Shown: positions 47,711-58,182 of the stretch, one piece after another
How the letters are laid out: each line of letters opens with the position of its first letter
How positions within the stretch are numbered: the first letter of the stretch is position 1
Assembly (NCBI RefSeq): GCF_004745425.1
Contig: NZ_PGGK01000004.1
Span: forward strand, 62,001-126,000
Direction of reading: 5' to 3'
Origin: Methanolobus halotolerans
GTDB taxonomy: Archaea > Halobacteriota > Methanosarcinia > Methanosarcinales > Methanosarcinaceae
DNA length: 64,000 bases
Translations under genes and position numbers: made by a program
The notes under the pieces: model-generated
Database searches by the model: none
Seen by the model: only the letters and a program-made list of their open reading frames with translations
Told to the model about the DNA's origin: nothing

Positions 47711-47851
47711 TTTATCACTCCTGTTCTTAATGGTAAGAGGAGTATACACTTCATAGCCTATACCCAACTCCAACCAATACAATTTTGCAATGGTAATTAT
47801 TTAACAATTTCCCCAAACATCACTATTTATGTAATATTGAACGACAATTCG

Positions 47852-48016
47852 ATGATTATGGATTCTTTTCCATCATCCAAACATGAAAGGAACAATAGAA
47901 TAAGCATATCTAATCATGGTGTCCGGGTTGTCATTACCGTTCTGATGGAATACGGCTTATCATTTGTACCTCCAGAACAGGTTGTATATAAAAGGTATAC
48001 ACCACAACTTAAATAA
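47852..48016 (+). CDS. Possible 54-aa ORF upstream of nrpR
   Basis: A frame from ATG 47852 to TAA 48014-48016 encodes a hydrophilic start then GVRVVITVLMEYGLSFVPPE. A TATA-like tract near 47825-47835 would make it leaderless. However, the probable nrpR promoter (TATATAAAAGG at 47986-47996) overlaps its end. It is uncertain whether the frame is translated. Confidence 0.3.
   Translation: MIMDSFPSSKHERNNRISISNHGVRVVITVLMEYGLSFVPPEQVVYKRYTPQLK
47983..48001 (+). promoter_or_regulatory. nrpR promoter with an inverted repeat over the TATA box
   Basis: TGTATA at 47983-47988 and TATACA at 47996-48001 are 6-bp arms around the TATA-like TATAAAAGG. A dimeric regulator bound here would block transcription; autoregulation by NrpR is possible but not shown. 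Confidence 0.4.
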
Positions 48017-48075
48017 CAGACACCGTCTATAAATTAGAGATATTCAAAACAAGAAGACCCAAAAATGGTGTGAAA

Positions 48076-49053
48076 ATGACGGAGCCTAATGTAGAGAGAA
48101 AACTTGTGGAAATAATGCGCATTATCAGTGAAAGTGATAAGCCGGTAGGCGCACGACTTATAGCCGACGAAATGCACAATCGCGGTTATGCAATAGGCGA
48201 ACGAGCCGTCCGATACCATTTAAGAATACTTGATGAGAGAGGTTTTACTAAAAAACACGGTTATATCGGCCGTACGATAACAGAACGCGGGAAAAAGGAA
48301 CTCAGTGATGCATTGATCAGTGACAGGCTTGGTTTCATAATAACCAAAATAGAAGAGCTGATCTATCGGGCTGATTATGATCTCGATACAGGAAAAGGCA
48401 ATGTTATCGTGAATATAAGTTATATCGACAAAGATGATTACGAAAACGCTGCTGATATTATAAGATATGCCATGTCCCACGGGGCATCTATCAGCCCGAA
48501 GGTCGGCATCCTGGAAGAGGAAACCGACGAGTATGATATCTATGTTCCGGAAGGGAAGGTTGCCATGGCAACCGTATGCAGCATCACTTTTGACGGTCTT
48601 TTGCTGAAGAACGGGATTCCCACACTTCCTGCGTACGGAGGGTTGATGCAAATGGAGGACAATAAGCCTGAAGGGTTCATTGACCTGATATCCTATAGCG
48701 GAACATCCATTGATCCCATCAAGATATTCCTCAGAAGGAAATCTACCTCCATTCTCCAGGCTATCGACACAGGCAACGGTAAAATGCTTGCGAACATACG
48801 TGAAATACCCGCATCAGCTGCCAGTAAAGCAGAGATCATGATGGAACATGCAAAAAAGAATGACATCTGTGGGCACATATGCATAGGAGACCCTGGAATG
48901 GATGTTCTCTACGCTCCTGTTGAAAGGGGAAAAATCGGCATCCCTATAATGGCAGGGATCAATTCGGTAGCTGCTGTTGAAGAAGCAGGCATCCTGATCG
49001 AAACACATCCGGTATCTACAGTTATGGAATACCGGAAAATGGAATTACTTTGA
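48076..49053 (+). CDS. nrpR: Nitrogen regulatory repressor NrpR (NrpRI type)
   Basis: The 325-residue protein joins an N-terminal winged helix (about 1-75, with ADEMHNRGYAIGERAVRYHL as recognition region) to one NrpR regulatory domain (DUF128), with VNISYIDKDDYENA, PEGKVAMATVCSITFDGLLL, YGGLMQMEDNKP and GIPIMAGINSVAAVEEAGI. NrpR represses nif and glnK genes when nitrogen is sufficient and is released by 2-oxoglutarate. A Methanosarcina-type NrpRI works with a separate NrpRII of two regulatory domains, not found here. GTG 48070 is an alternative start. Position next to amt-glnK and near nif supports the call. Confidence 0.92.
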   Translation: MTEPNVERKLVEIMRIISESDKPVGARLIADEMHNRGYAIGERAVRYHLRILDERGFTKKHGYIGRTITERGKKELSDALISDRLGFIITKIEELIYRADYDLDTGKGNVIVNISYIDKDDYENAADIIRYAMSHGASISPKVGILEEETDEYDIYVPEGKVAMATVCSITFDGLLLKNGIPTLPAYGGLMQMEDNKPEGFIDLISYSGTSIDPIKIFLRRKSTSILQAIDTGNGKMLANIREIPASAASKAEIMMEHAKKNDICGHICIGDPGMDVLYAPVERGKIGIPIMAGINSVAAVEEAGILIETHPVSTVMEYRKMELL

Positions 49054-49656
49054 TCAATGACCATGAAACTGGATCATTGCATATCCGCAATGTCCCGGAA
49101 TTTCTTTACAGCATTAATCATTGACAAATAAACCCTGCCAAATTCTCCGGAAAGTATCGTGTACGCCTGCACGCTCGTAATACCGGTATATATTATGGCG
49201 TGATAAAACCCTTAGACATCATTTTTTTTGTCCACTTTTTCTTCCGATTGAAGTGAAGATTGAAACGTTTATTCCCTAGGTTTTGTAGCATTTCTCCACG
49301 TCCTATCTGCCGGACAGCCTTACCCTCATACCCATAGGGAGTCCTGTTTATTTCAAAACCGGTAGAATGCCGGTCTGTATCTTTTTCTGTTGCACCGAAG
49401 CGGCAGTAGTAATTGAACTTTGTTTGTTTGACACCCCTTTTTTCCTGCAATCAATGTTCTATTGAGCCTCTGCCCTGCCGTCCGGAATAAAAGCGGAAAA
49501 ATAGAAATAGAACTGTTAATTTTTTTTATTCAGCAGTAAGAATGAAATGTCCATAGATCAAGTATTTTTGTATAATTCCGGTGTTTGAAATAAGATGTAT
49601 GTTAAATTTTCAAATTCACTTATACAGTGTGTTAATTTGCAGACAGTAATAGAAAA

Positions 49657-49668
49657 ATTTAAATATTA
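49657..49668 (+). promoter_or_regulatory. TATA element of amt-glnK
   Basis: AAATTTAAATAT lies about 30 bases upstream of the expected start of transcription near 49690, which in turn leaves a leader of about 34 bases before the amt ATG. Confidence 0.5.
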
Positions 49669-49682
49669 TTAAGTCTACACAT

Positions 49683-49696
49683 AGAAGCCGTGTTCC
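49683..49696 (+). promoter_or_regulatory. Candidate NrpR operator, AGAA-N6-TTCC
   Basis: The site AGAAGCCGTGTTCC differs at one base from GGAA-N6-TTCC, the nif operator known from Methanococcus. It lies across the expected transcription start of amt, where a repressor would act. NrpR is encoded just upstream. Binding is inferred. Confidence 0.45.
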
Positions 49697-49723
49697 TATA
49701 ACAGAGAAAATAGGTGTATATTC

Positions 49724-51136
49724 ATGTACAGAGCATTACAAAAAAATAATTACAAGACGATGTGGCAGTCTTTACTGCTACTCAGTATCATATTTATGGT
49801 GTTTGCCGTACCCGGTTCAGCACAGTCGGTTGAAGAGAACGCAGCATCTATCGAGATTCTGGAGACTGCCCTCACATTCATGTGGCTGATTATCGCAGGT
49901 GCCATTGTGTTCCTGATGCACGCAGGTTTCTCACTTGTTGAGATAGGCCTGACGAGAACCAAGAACACAGCCAATATTCTCATGAAAAATCTCATGACGA
50001 TCTGTCTTGGCATAATAGTATACTGGGCAGTCGGATGGGGCATCATGTACGGTGCAGACTACGCAGGTCTTATAGGTATTGACCAGTTCTTCCTGATAGG
50101 AGCTGATAATGCCCTGTGGAACAGCTGGTGGTTCCAGATGGTATTCGCAGCAACCGGTGCAACCATCGTTTCCGGTGCAATGGCTGAGAGGACGGATTTC
50201 AAGGCATACCTCGTTTACACGGTACTTATGGTAGCACTTATCTACCCGGTCTACGGGCACTGGGTATGGAGCGGTTCAGGAATCCTTACAAGTGGTTTCC
50301 TTGTTGATGCTATCGGTGTTGCACACCATGATTTTGCAGGTTCCGGTGTTGTACACTCAATTGGTGGATACGCAGCTCTTGCCGGTGTAATGATCGTAGG
50401 TGCAAGGATTGGAAAGTTCAAGAACGGTAAGCCGTTGGCAATACCGGGCCACAGTCTTCCGCTGGCATTTTTGGGCACCCTTATCCTGGCATTCGGCTGG
50501 GTAGGATTCAACGGTGGCAGTACCCTGGATGCAAACGACCCGTTCGTCAGTCTTGTTATAGTAAATACCTTCCTTGCCGCGGGAGCCGGATGTATAACTG
50601 TCATGGCCATTACATGGATGAAAACAGGAAAGCCGGATCCATCACTTACAGCAAACGGGCTTCTTGCAGGTCTTGTAGCTATCACGGCACCATGTGGATC
50701 GGTTAGTAACTGGGCAGCAGTTGTCATCGGTCTTGTAGGTGGTATTATAGTATACGCAGGTGTAATGTTCAATGAGAACGTGCTCAAGGTGGATGACCCT
50801 GTAGGTGCCATCGCAGTACACGGATATTCCGGTAGCTGGGGATTACTTGCAGTAGGTATCTTTGCACTGGGAACCGGCGAGGGTTCAATCGTTGCCGATG
50901 CAGCATACACAGCAGAAGCAGCAGGACTTCTCTATGGAGGATACCAACTATTCCTGATTCAGGCAGTTGCAGTAGTACTTAGTATAGTATGGGCATTTGG
51001 TGTCTCATATGTCATCTTCAAGCTGATAGATGTAACTATCGGACTGCGCGTATCCGAAGAGCACGAGATAGAAGGCCTGGATGTTGTTGAACACGGTATC
51101 AGTGCATACCCGGAGTTCCTTATTGCAAAGGAGTGA
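49724..51136 (+). CDS. amt: Ammonium transporter
   Basis: The 470-residue protein has an N-terminal signal-like segment (SLLLLSIIFMVFAVPGSAQS) and eleven TM helices. The twin-His pore is seen as DFAGSGVVHSIGGYAAL and as IAVHGYSGSWGLLAVG. Other Amt signatures are GFSLVEIGLTRTKN and AFGWVGFNGGST. It imports ammonium under nitrogen limitation. It is followed five bases later by glnK, the standard amt-glnK pair in which GlnK plugs the channel. Confidence 0.96.
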   Translation: MYRALQKNNYKTMWQSLLLLSIIFMVFAVPGSAQSVEENAASIEILETALTFMWLIIAGAIVFLMHAGFSLVEIGLTRTKNTANILMKNLMTICLGIIVYWAVGWGIMYGADYAGLIGIDQFFLIGADNALWNSWWFQMVFAATGATIVSGAMAERTDFKAYLVYTVLMVALIYPVYGHWVWSGSGILTSGFLVDAIGVAHHDFAGSGVVHSIGGYAALAGVMIVGARIGKFKNGKPLAIPGHSLPLAFLGTLILAFGWVGFNGGSTLDANDPFVSLVIVNTFLAAGAGCITVMAITWMKTGKPDPSLTANGLLAGLVAITAPCGSVSNWAAVVIGLVGGIIVYAGVMFNENVLKVDDPVGAIAVHGYSGSWGLLAVGIFALGTGEGSIVADAAYTAEAAGLLYGGYQLFLIQAVAVVLSIVWAFGVSYVIFKLIDVTIGLRVSEEHEIEGLDVVEHGISAYPEFLIAKE

Positions 51137-51141
51137 TCTAA

Positions 51142-51480
51142 ATGAGAAAAATAGAAGCAATCATAAGGCCTACCAAGATCCATGAGGTCAAGGACGCACT
51201 GGAAGAAGCAGGATACGAAAGTATCACTGTGACAGATGTAAAAGGCCGTGGTAAGCAAAAAGGTGTTATGCAGCAGTGGAGAGGACGCAAATATTGTGTT
51301 GACCTGCTGCCAAAGATCAAAATGGAGGTAGTTGTCAATGATAATGATGCCGAGAATGTTGTAGACATCATCATGAAAAGCGCTGCAACTGGTTCTATCG
51401 GTGACGGAAAGATCTTTATCTACCCTGTGGAGAAGATCTTCAGGATCCGTACAGGCGAGACCGACGGAGATGCGCTTTAA
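51142..51480 (+). CDS. glnK: PII signal protein GlnK
   Basis: The 112-residue PII protein begins MRKIEAIIRPTKIHEVKDAL. The T-loop GRGKQKGVMQQWRGRKY has Tyr at residue 51, the site modified in bacteria. The C-terminal GSIGDGKIFIYPVEKIFRIR is the PII consensus. It senses 2-oxoglutarate and ATP/ADP and blocks Amt. Confidence 0.96.
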   Translation: MRKIEAIIRPTKIHEVKDALEEAGYESITVTDVKGRGKQKGVMQQWRGRKYCVDLLPKIKMEVVVNDNDAENVVDIIMKSAATGSIGDGKIFIYPVEKIFRIRTGETDGDAL

Positions 51481-51500
51481 GCGCTTTCTTCCTTTTTTTT
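51472..51500 (+). terminator. Terminator of amt-glnK
   Basis: GCGC-TTTAA-GCGC overlaps the glnK stop codon, and a run of eight T follows at 51493-51500. Short hairpin plus T-run is a good archaeal terminator. Confidence 0.65.
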
Positions 51501-51544
51501 ATTATTGCGAACGGAAACAACGGGTAAATATCCGCATATCAGAT

Positions 51545-51700
51545 TCCCAATAATCTGGTGAACTACCCCGAAGCTAAAAACTTCGTGGCTTCCTGTTTCA
51601 TCCCTTGAACCATTGTTCACAAGTCCACAGGCTCTTCCCCTCGTTCCGAGGGTGCTTACATTCCTATTAAGTTCTGCTCTTGAAGAGCGAATTTCTTAAT
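51545..51700 (-). ncRNA. Probable omega RNA region at the 3' end of tnpB
   Basis: TnpB guides derive from the 3' end of the tnpB transcript plus the element end. Here the minus-strand 3' end and the 110 bases after the stop contain strong hairpins, including the CGAAG/CTTCG stem. The guide would begin just past the element end near 51540. Boundaries are a guess. Confidence 0.4.
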
Positions 51701-52777
51701 GTTGATAGAGGCATTTATGTCCCTATCATGATTGGCATTGCATTCCGGGCATTTCCATTTTCTGTCTGCTAATGTCATGGAACTGTTATGAAATCCACAA
51801 ACATTACAGATTTTTGTACTTGGCTCGAATCTTCCGATGCGGAGAATTGTCTTTCCGTACCATTCAGCTTTATATTCGAGTTTTGTTATGAAGGAAGCCC
51901 ACGAAGCGTCAGTTATGTGTTGAGCCAAACAATGATTTTTAAGCATACCGGAGACATTGAGGGTTTCTACTGCTATGGCTTGGTTCTCGCTAACGAGCTT
52001 TGTTGAAACCTTATGTTGGAAATCGTGTCTCTGATTTCTTATTTTTTCATGGAACTTGGCTACTTGTTGACGGGCTTTATTTCTGTTCTTTGAGCCTTTC
52101 TGTTTTCGAGATAGGCGTTTTGAAAGAACCTTAAGTTTCTCCATGGAATTTTTAAGGTGTCTTGGATTGTCGATTTTATCACCATTAGAAGTGATAGCAA
52201 AATTCTTGATACCTACATCTACTCCTACGGTATCGTTTACGGAGAAATCCGATTTTTCCGGAAATTCCCGGTTGTCGTCTACAAGGATACTAATGTAATA
52301 TTTTCCTGTAGATGTACGGGATACTGTAGCTGTTTTTAAGTCACCGTCACCTAATGAACGATGGAGAATAGTTTTAACGTTGCCTATTTTTGGAAGGTAT
52401 ATGCGGTTATTTTCAATATCAACTTTGTAATTTTGAGGAACATTGTACGCCTGTACTGGGTTTTTCCGTGACTTGAATTTCGGGAATCCTTTCTTTTCCC
52501 GAAAAAATTTTGTAAAGGCATTGTCGAGATTGAGGGTAGCACCCTGTAATGACTGAGAGTTAACTTCTTTGAGCCAATCGTGCTTTCCGTCTCTTTTCAA
52601 CATTGTTATTCCTTTATTCAGGTCGAATCTTGAAATTGATTTACTGTCCTGTTCATAGGTTTTGATTTTTTGTTCTAAACCCCAATTATAGATGAATCTA
52701 CATGCTCCGAAATGCTGAAAGAACTTCTCTTCCTGCTCTTTTGTAGGATACATCCTATACTTGCAGGCTTTTAACAT
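51656..52777 (-). CDS. tnpB: TnpB RNA-guided nuclease, IS200/IS605 family
   Basis: The 373-residue protein has the N-terminal helix-turn part (MLKACKYRMYPTKEQEEKFF), and the RuvC-like nuclease residues Asp187 (VGVDVGIKNFA), Glu271 (AVETLNVSG) and Asp353 (DRDINASINI) are all present. A zinc ribbon is formed by Cys324, Cys327, Cys343 and Cys346. Length is slightly below 400, as is usual. All motifs look intact, so it is probably functional as an RNA-guided DNA nuclease that promotes retention of the element. The gene is on the strand opposite to glnK and the kinase. Confidence 0.93.
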   Translation of the reverse strand: MLKACKYRMYPTKEQEEKFFQHFGACRFIYNWGLEQKIKTYEQDSKSISRFDLNKGITMLKRDGKHDWLKEVNSQSLQGATLNLDNAFTKFFREKKGFPKFKSRKNPVQAYNVPQNYKVDIENNRIYLPKIGNVKTILHRSLGDGDLKTATVSRTSTGKYYISILVDDNREFPEKSDFSVNDTVGVDVGIKNFAITSNGDKIDNPRHLKNSMEKLKVLSKRLSRKQKGSKNRNKARQQVAKFHEKIRNQRHDFQHKVSTKLVSENQAIAVETLNVSGMLKNHCLAQHITDASWASFITKLEYKAEWYGKTILRIGRFEPSTKICNVCGFHNSSMTLADRKWKCPECNANHDRDINASINIKKFALQEQNLIGM

Positions 52778-52794
52778 ACAAACATATATTAGAG

Positions 52795-52820
52795 TTAACG
52801 TTATTTATAGTTTACGTTAA
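52795..52820. repeat. 7-bp inverted repeat at the tnpB promoter
   Basis: TTAACGT at 52795-52801 and ACGTTAA at 52814-52820 flank a 12-base AT-rich spacer directly upstream of the tnpB start. It may control tnpB transcription or form part of the element structure. Confidence 0.4.
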
Positions 52821-53050
52821 TGAAGTAATATTGTGGAGTATAAACGGTAATAGAATACATACGGAATCAGAGGCGATGGACGCTTACATCCCCTGTGTTC
52901 CATTTCAAAGAAATGGAACTCCCATTAAATCTTCGATTTAATGTGAAGCTAAAGACATAGGGGTTTTACACTCCTCTTATAAAAAGCTTGAATCTACAAC
53001 CACATATAAATTCAAAACATAATATATTATATATTATAATAATATTGTAT

Positions 53051-54526
53051 ATGGATGTGAGTAGTAAACAAAAAATATTGATCGTTGATGATGAGAAGAT
53101 CAACGTAGCAATCCTTACTTCATATCTTTGTGAAACTTATGATGTTATCACTGCACCTACCGGGAAAGAGGGGCTTGAATTAGTGAAAAAAGAGGAGCCA
53201 GACCTCATACTTCTTGACGTCGTTATGCCTGGAATGGATGGTTTTGACGTATGCAGGATAATAAAAAAGGACTACGAACTCGATTTTATACCAGTTATAA
53301 TGCTCACATCCCTGACATCCAGGGACGATCACCAGAAAGGCATTGAAGTAGGTGCTGATGACTTTTTGAAAAAACCTGCTGACAGATTCGAACTCGACAA
53401 GAAGATCACCTCCCTCCTGCGGATAAAGGAGCAGCATGACAGCTTACTTACCGAGCTTGATAAGGCTCACAAATATCTTGATTATGTAGGAATACTGATT
53501 GCGGTCCTCGATCCTGAGTACAAGCTCATTCATATCAATAAGAAAGGTGCTGATTTTCTCGGCTATAACAGAATTAACATTATGAACAGGAACTGGATCG
53601 ACCTGTTCGTTATCGATAGTTGCACCAGGGACGTAAAAAGCACATATGATAACCTGCAAAGAGGACTGATTGAGCAGAATGAATACCACGAATATCCCCT
53701 CGTCACAAAAACCGGTAAAGAAAAGTTGTTCAAGTGGTATGATTCCGTCCTGACCGATTCAAAAGGAGACGTAACCGGAATCCTGATATCAGGAGAGGAC
53801 ATCACTGAAAAAAGGAAAGCTGAGATCAAGTTAATGGAATATGCAAGCCAGCTGGAGCGTTCCAACGAACTTAAAGACCTCTTTACAGATGTCCTTCGCC
53901 ACGACCTGCTAAATCCTGCAGGGCTCATAAAATCATTTACCGAGATCCTTGAAGAAACGGATACCGACGAGAAACAGAAGCACCTCATAGGAAACATAAA
54001 CCGTTCAACATCAAAGCTTATAGATCTGATCGAAGGAGCAGCCCGGCTTGCAAAACTCGAGTCCATAGAAGAAGTAACTTTTGTCAGATATGATATCGGT
54101 TCCATTTTGCAGGATGTTGTGAACAGATATTCACCGGACATAGATAAAAAGAGGATCAAACTGGATAAACTGCCGGATCATTCATATCCCGCGATGGTAA
54201 ACCCCATGATTGAAGGGGTTTTCAGTAATTTGCTGTCCAATGCCATCAAGTACAGTCCCGATGATAGTACTATTGAGATAAAGATCGATGACCTGCAAGA
54301 CAAATGGAAGTTCAGCATCACAGACCAGGGAGATGGAGTTCCGGATCTTGAAAAAGCAAAAGTATTCGAGCGTTTCAAACGTCTCCACAAAGAGAATGTA
54401 CGGGGTACTGGCATAGGCCTTGCAATCGTAAAAAGAATAATTGACCTGCACGATGAAGATGTAGGGGTCGCGGATAATCCGGAAGGCCAGGGAAGTATAT
54501 TCTGGCTGACACTGAAAAAAGCTTAG
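53051..54526 (+). CDS. Hybrid response regulator/PAS/histidine kinase
   Basis: The 491-residue protein has a receiver domain (about 1-125) with the phospho-acceptor in LILLDVVMPGMDG and KPAD as the conserved Lys. A PAS domain follows (about 145-265, ending DITEKRKAE), then a HisKA-like helix with LFTDVLRHDLLNPAG, and HATPase boxes NLLSNAIKYSPDD, DQGDGVPDLE and RGTGIGLAIVKR. It is closely similar in its kinase part to the gene at 20970. ATG 53051 is used; an in-frame ATG at 52988 would start inside the element border. Lying between tnpB and nif, it may sense the state of nitrogen or redox, but that is context only. Confidence 0.92.
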   Translation: MDVSSKQKILIVDDEKINVAILTSYLCETYDVITAPTGKEGLELVKKEEPDLILLDVVMPGMDGFDVCRIIKKDYELDFIPVIMLTSLTSRDDHQKGIEVGADDFLKKPADRFELDKKITSLLRIKEQHDSLLTELDKAHKYLDYVGILIAVLDPEYKLIHINKKGADFLGYNRINIMNRNWIDLFVIDSCTRDVKSTYDNLQRGLIEQNEYHEYPLVTKTGKEKLFKWYDSVLTDSKGDVTGILISGEDITEKRKAEIKLMEYASQLERSNELKDLFTDVLRHDLLNPAGLIKSFTEILEETDTDEKQKHLIGNINRSTSKLIDLIEGAARLAKLESIEEVTFVRYDIGSILQDVVNRYSPDIDKKRIKLDKLPDHSYPAMVNPMIEGVFSNLLSNAIKYSPDDSTIEIKIDDLQDKWKFSITDQGDGVPDLEKAKVFERFKRLHKENVRGTGIGLAIVKRIIDLHDEDVGVADNPEGQGSIFWLTLKKA

Positions 54527-54911
54527 TAACCAGAAATGATTTTCTATTTTTAGACAACTATCATTGCAGTTTATGCCACTTTAAAAGGTAAAATCTGCCT
54601 GCCAACCGTAGTAAACATCTGTAAAAAAAGGACAGATCACTGCCATTCTCTTTACTTTTTTTAGTGACTGAACTTTCTGCTTACCAGGAATGCAACGGAT
54701 ATAAAGACCAAAACCAGATTCTGCCTTGACTCAAAGATTCCATAATATAGCTGAAAGTCTCCCAAATACCATTATATAGGTGTTTGCTTAAATCGGACTG
54801 GATTTGAAGGTTTTAATAGCAAATCTGCAGATCATATATACATATACTATTTTTTAAACAAATTATGTCTTTCGACTTCAAGCTAGCTTTTTTTCTCAAA
54901 AAAGACAAAGG

Positions 54912-54931
54912 CCATAATAAACCATAATAAA
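54912..54931 (+). repeat. Tandem 10-bp repeat upstream of nifH
   Basis: CCATAATAAA occurs twice with no gap, followed directly by TAG and the inverted repeat. It lies about 45 bases upstream of the TATA element. An activator site is possible. Confidence 0.45.
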
Positions 54932-54938
54932 TAGATTT

Positions 54939-55862
<924 letters not shown>

Positions 55863-55874
55863 GGTGGAAAACAA

Positions 55875-56192
55875 ATGCAGATGATTCGTGCAATCGTCAG
55901 GCCTAACAAGGTATCTGACATCGTAGAAGAACTCGAAAAAGAAGGCTACGTATCCCTTACCAAGACAGATGTTTTTGGAAGAGGTAAACAGAGAGGTATC
56001 CATACAACTGAAGTACAATTTGACGAGCTTCCAAAGACAATGCTCATGATGGTAGTTGAAGATGAAGATAAGTCAAAAGTTGTTGAAATAATAAAGAGCT
56101 CAGCTCACACAGGAAAGTATGGAGATGGGAAGATCTTCACTAACCCGGTTGAAAGCTCTTACACGATACGTACCGGTGAATGCGGACTTTAA
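55875..56192 (+). CDS. nifI1: PII-like nitrogenase switch protein NifI1
   Basis: The 105-residue PII-type protein begins MQMIRAIVRPNKVSDIVEEL and has GRGKQRGIHTTEVQFDELPKT in the T-loop, without the usual Tyr51, and GKYGDGKIFTNPVESSYTIRTGE at the C-terminus. With NifI2 it binds and inhibits NifDK upon ammonium addition; 2-oxoglutarate relieves it. Position between nifH and nifD is the methanogen pattern. Confidence 0.96.
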   Translation: MQMIRAIVRPNKVSDIVEELEKEGYVSLTKTDVFGRGKQRGIHTTEVQFDELPKTMLMMVVEDEDKSKVVEIIKSSAHTGKYGDGKIFTNPVESSYTIRTGECGL

Positions 56193-56210
56193 AACCGGAG
56201 AGGATCTCAA

Positions 56211-56591
56211 ATGAAGGAAATAACAGCAATCATCCGCATGAATAAAGTGCACAAGACCCTTGATGCACTTTCAGAGTGCGGATACCCTTCTTTCACCGTG
56301 GAAAAGGTGATGGGCAGAGGAAAACAAAAAGGACTGTGCTATGAATTCGATCCGCCACTTCCTGAACAGGAAGGGGTCTCGTCAAAGAACTGCATACCCT
56401 TCATCCCAAAGCGTCTTTTCACTATAGTTGTCGATGATAAGGCAGCAGACAAAATCGTTCAAAGAATAATCACCATCAATCAGACAGGCCATGCAGGAGA
56501 TGGAAAGATCTTCGTAACAGATATACCTGAATCCTACAGGATAAGGACGGGAGAAGAAGGAAATATCACAGTCGAAAGGGAGGAACAATGA
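56211..56591 (+). CDS. nifI2: PII-like nitrogenase switch protein NifI2
   Basis: The 126-residue PII-type protein begins [20 protein letters not shown], has a longer T-loop than NifI1 (after [20 protein letters not shown]) and ends with [21 protein letters not shown]. It forms the hetero-oligomer with NifI1. It overlaps the nifD start by four bases (ATGA). Confidence 0.96.
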   Translation: MKEITAIIRMNKVHKTLDALSECGYPSFTVEKVMGRGKQKGLCYEFDPPLPEQEGVSSKNCIPFIPKRLFTIVVDDKAADKIVQRIITINQTGHAGDGKIFVTDIPESYRIRTGEEGNITVEREEQ

Positions 56592-58168
56592 GTTCTGAAA
56601 TTGAATCCTCACAGAATATCGTCGATGAGATGATGAAGATTTATCCTGAAAAAGTAGCAAAGGACAGGAGAAAACACTTCGTTGTCAAGGATTCCTGCGA
56701 CACAGAGCAGCATATCGAAGCTAACAGCAAAGTAATACCCGGCATCATGACAAATCGTGGTTGCGCCTTTGCCGGTGGTAAGGGTGTGGTAATGGGACCC
56801 ATCAAGGACATGGTTCACATCGTTCACGGACCAATTGGATGTGGATATTACACCTGGGGAACCAGGCGGAATATGGGTAAGGCTGAAAACGGTGGCGACA
56901 ACTACCTGCAATATAGTTTTTCCACAGACATGGTAGAAACGGATATCGTGTTCGGTGGCGAGAAGAAACTCAAGGCAGCTATTGATGATGCTGTGAGGAT
57001 ATTCAAACCCGGTGCGATCTCCATATGTGCAACATGCCCTGTAGGACTTATCGGTGACGACATAGAGGCGGTCGCCCTGGAAGCAGAACAAGAACATGGC
57101 ATCAAGGTCATGGGACTTCGCTGTGAAGGTTACAGAGGTGTAAGCCAGTCAGCCGGCCACCACATTGCAAGTAATGTGCTCATGGAACACGTGGTCGGTA
57201 CTGAGGAACTGGAAGACCCCACTCCCTTTGACATAAATATATTCGGCGAGTACAACATCGGTGGAGACCTCTGGGAGATCAGGCCGATATTCGAAAGAAT
57301 AGGATATCGTATCGTCTCAAGTTTCACAGGGGACGGATCATTCCACAGTCTTGCAAAAGCACACAAGGCAAAGCTTAGCATCCTGCTGTGTCACAGGTCA
57401 GTCAATTACACCAACCGTATGATGGAACAGAAGTACGGAGTTCCATGGCTGAAGGTAAACTACGTTGGAATAGAAGGTACGAAGAAGTCACTAAGAAAAA
57501 TGGCAAAGTTCTTTGATGACCCTACACTGACAAACAAGACTGAAGAAGTGATCAAAGAAGAAATTGCAAAGATCGAACCAGAACTTAAGAAGTACAAAAG
57601 GAAGCTTGCAGGCAAGAAGGTCTTCATCTACTCAGGAGGGTCCAGATCACACCATTACCAGAACCTTTTCGAAGACCTTGGTATGAAGGTGCTTGTGGCA
57701 GGATACCAATTCGCACACCGCGATGACTACGAAGGCAGACAGGTCCTCGAAGGCATGAAGGAGAAGGCCTCAAGTGGAATGCTTGAAGATCTCCACTACG
57801 AGATGGAAGAAGGATTTGAGCCTGCTATCAGTGAAGAACGTATGCAGGAACTCAAGGAAAAGCTTGGACTTATGGACTACGAAGGAATGTTACCTGAAAT
57901 GAAGGACGGAACAATCGCAGTAGACGACCTCAACCACTATGAAACTGAGTTCCTCATAAAGGAACTCAAGCCGGACCTGTTCTGTTCAGGGATCAAGGAC
58001 AAGTATATGGCACAAAAGATGGGGATTCCATCCAGACAGATACATTCCTATGATTACAGCGGACGTTACACTGGATTCTCTGGTGTTTTGAACTTTGCAA
58101 GAGACATAGATATGGCAGTGAACAACCCAACATGGAGCCTGATGAAAGTCCCGTGGAAGGCAGAATAA
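56588..58168 (+). CDS. nifD: Nitrogenase molybdenum-iron protein alpha chain
   Basis: The 526-residue subunit has P-cluster cysteines in [24 protein letters not shown] and [13 protein letters not shown]. The active-site region is [18 protein letters not shown], with the Gln and His near FeMo-co. The cofactor Cys ligand is in [14 protein letters not shown] and the cofactor His in [14 protein letters not shown]. All are present, so it is a full Mo-type nitrogenase alpha chain, of the methanogen Nif-D type. Confidence 0.97.
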   Translation: MSSEIESSQNIVDEMMKIYPEKVAKDRRKHFVVKDSCDTEQHIEANSKVIPGIMTNRGCAFAGGKGVVMGPIKDMVHIVHGPIGCGYYTWGTRRNMGKAENGGDNYLQYSFSTDMVETDIVFGGEKKLKAAIDDAVRIFKPGAISICATCPVGLIGDDIEAVALEAEQEHGIKVMGLRCEGYRGVSQSAGHHIASNVLMEHVVGTEELEDPTPFDINIFGEYNIGGDLWEIRPIFERIGYRIVSSFTGDGSFHSLAKAHKAKLSILLCHRSVNYTNRMMEQKYGVPWLKVNYVGIEGTKKSLRKMAKFFDDPTLTNKTEEVIKEEIAKIEPELKKYKRKLAGKKVFIYSGGSRSHHYQNLFEDLGMKVLVAGYQFAHRDDYEGRQVLEGMKEKASSGMLEDLHYEMEEGFEPAISEERMQELKEKLGLMDYEGMLPEMKDGTIAVDDLNHYETEFLIKELKPDLFCSGIKDKYMAQKMGIPSRQIHSYDYSGRYTGFSGVLNFARDIDMAVNNPTWSLMKVPWKAE

Positions 58169-58182
58169 GGGAGGAATAGAAA

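Larger units (their letters stand above)
49054..49723. other. 670-bp intergenic region upstream of amt, with a possible gene remnant
   Basis: A minus-strand frame at 49193-49450 (85 codons) has protein-like composition, such as FNYYCRFGATEKDTDRHSTG and FEINRTPYGYEGKAVRQIG, but only a TTG start directly after a stop codon and no ribosome site. It may be a decayed gene or mobile-element end. The last 70 bases hold the amt promoter. A nitrogen-regulated small RNA could also lie here; nothing specific was recognised. Confidence 0.35.
51536..52985 (-). mobile_element. TnpB-only IS200/IS605-type element
   Basis: An orphan tnpB is bounded by hairpin-rich ends. On the 3' side of tnpB are CAGATT/AATCTG (51540-51557) and CGAAG-CTAAAA-CTTCG (51570-51585). 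On the 5' side are TTCCATTTC-AAA-GAAATGGAA (52898-52918) and ATTAAATC-TTC-GATTTAAT (52924-52942), then GAAGCTAAAGACATAGGGG. Such subterminal hairpins are typical of elements moved by a TnpA in trans. No tnpA is present. Ends are approximate. It separates glnK from the kinase and nif genes. Confidence 0.75.
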
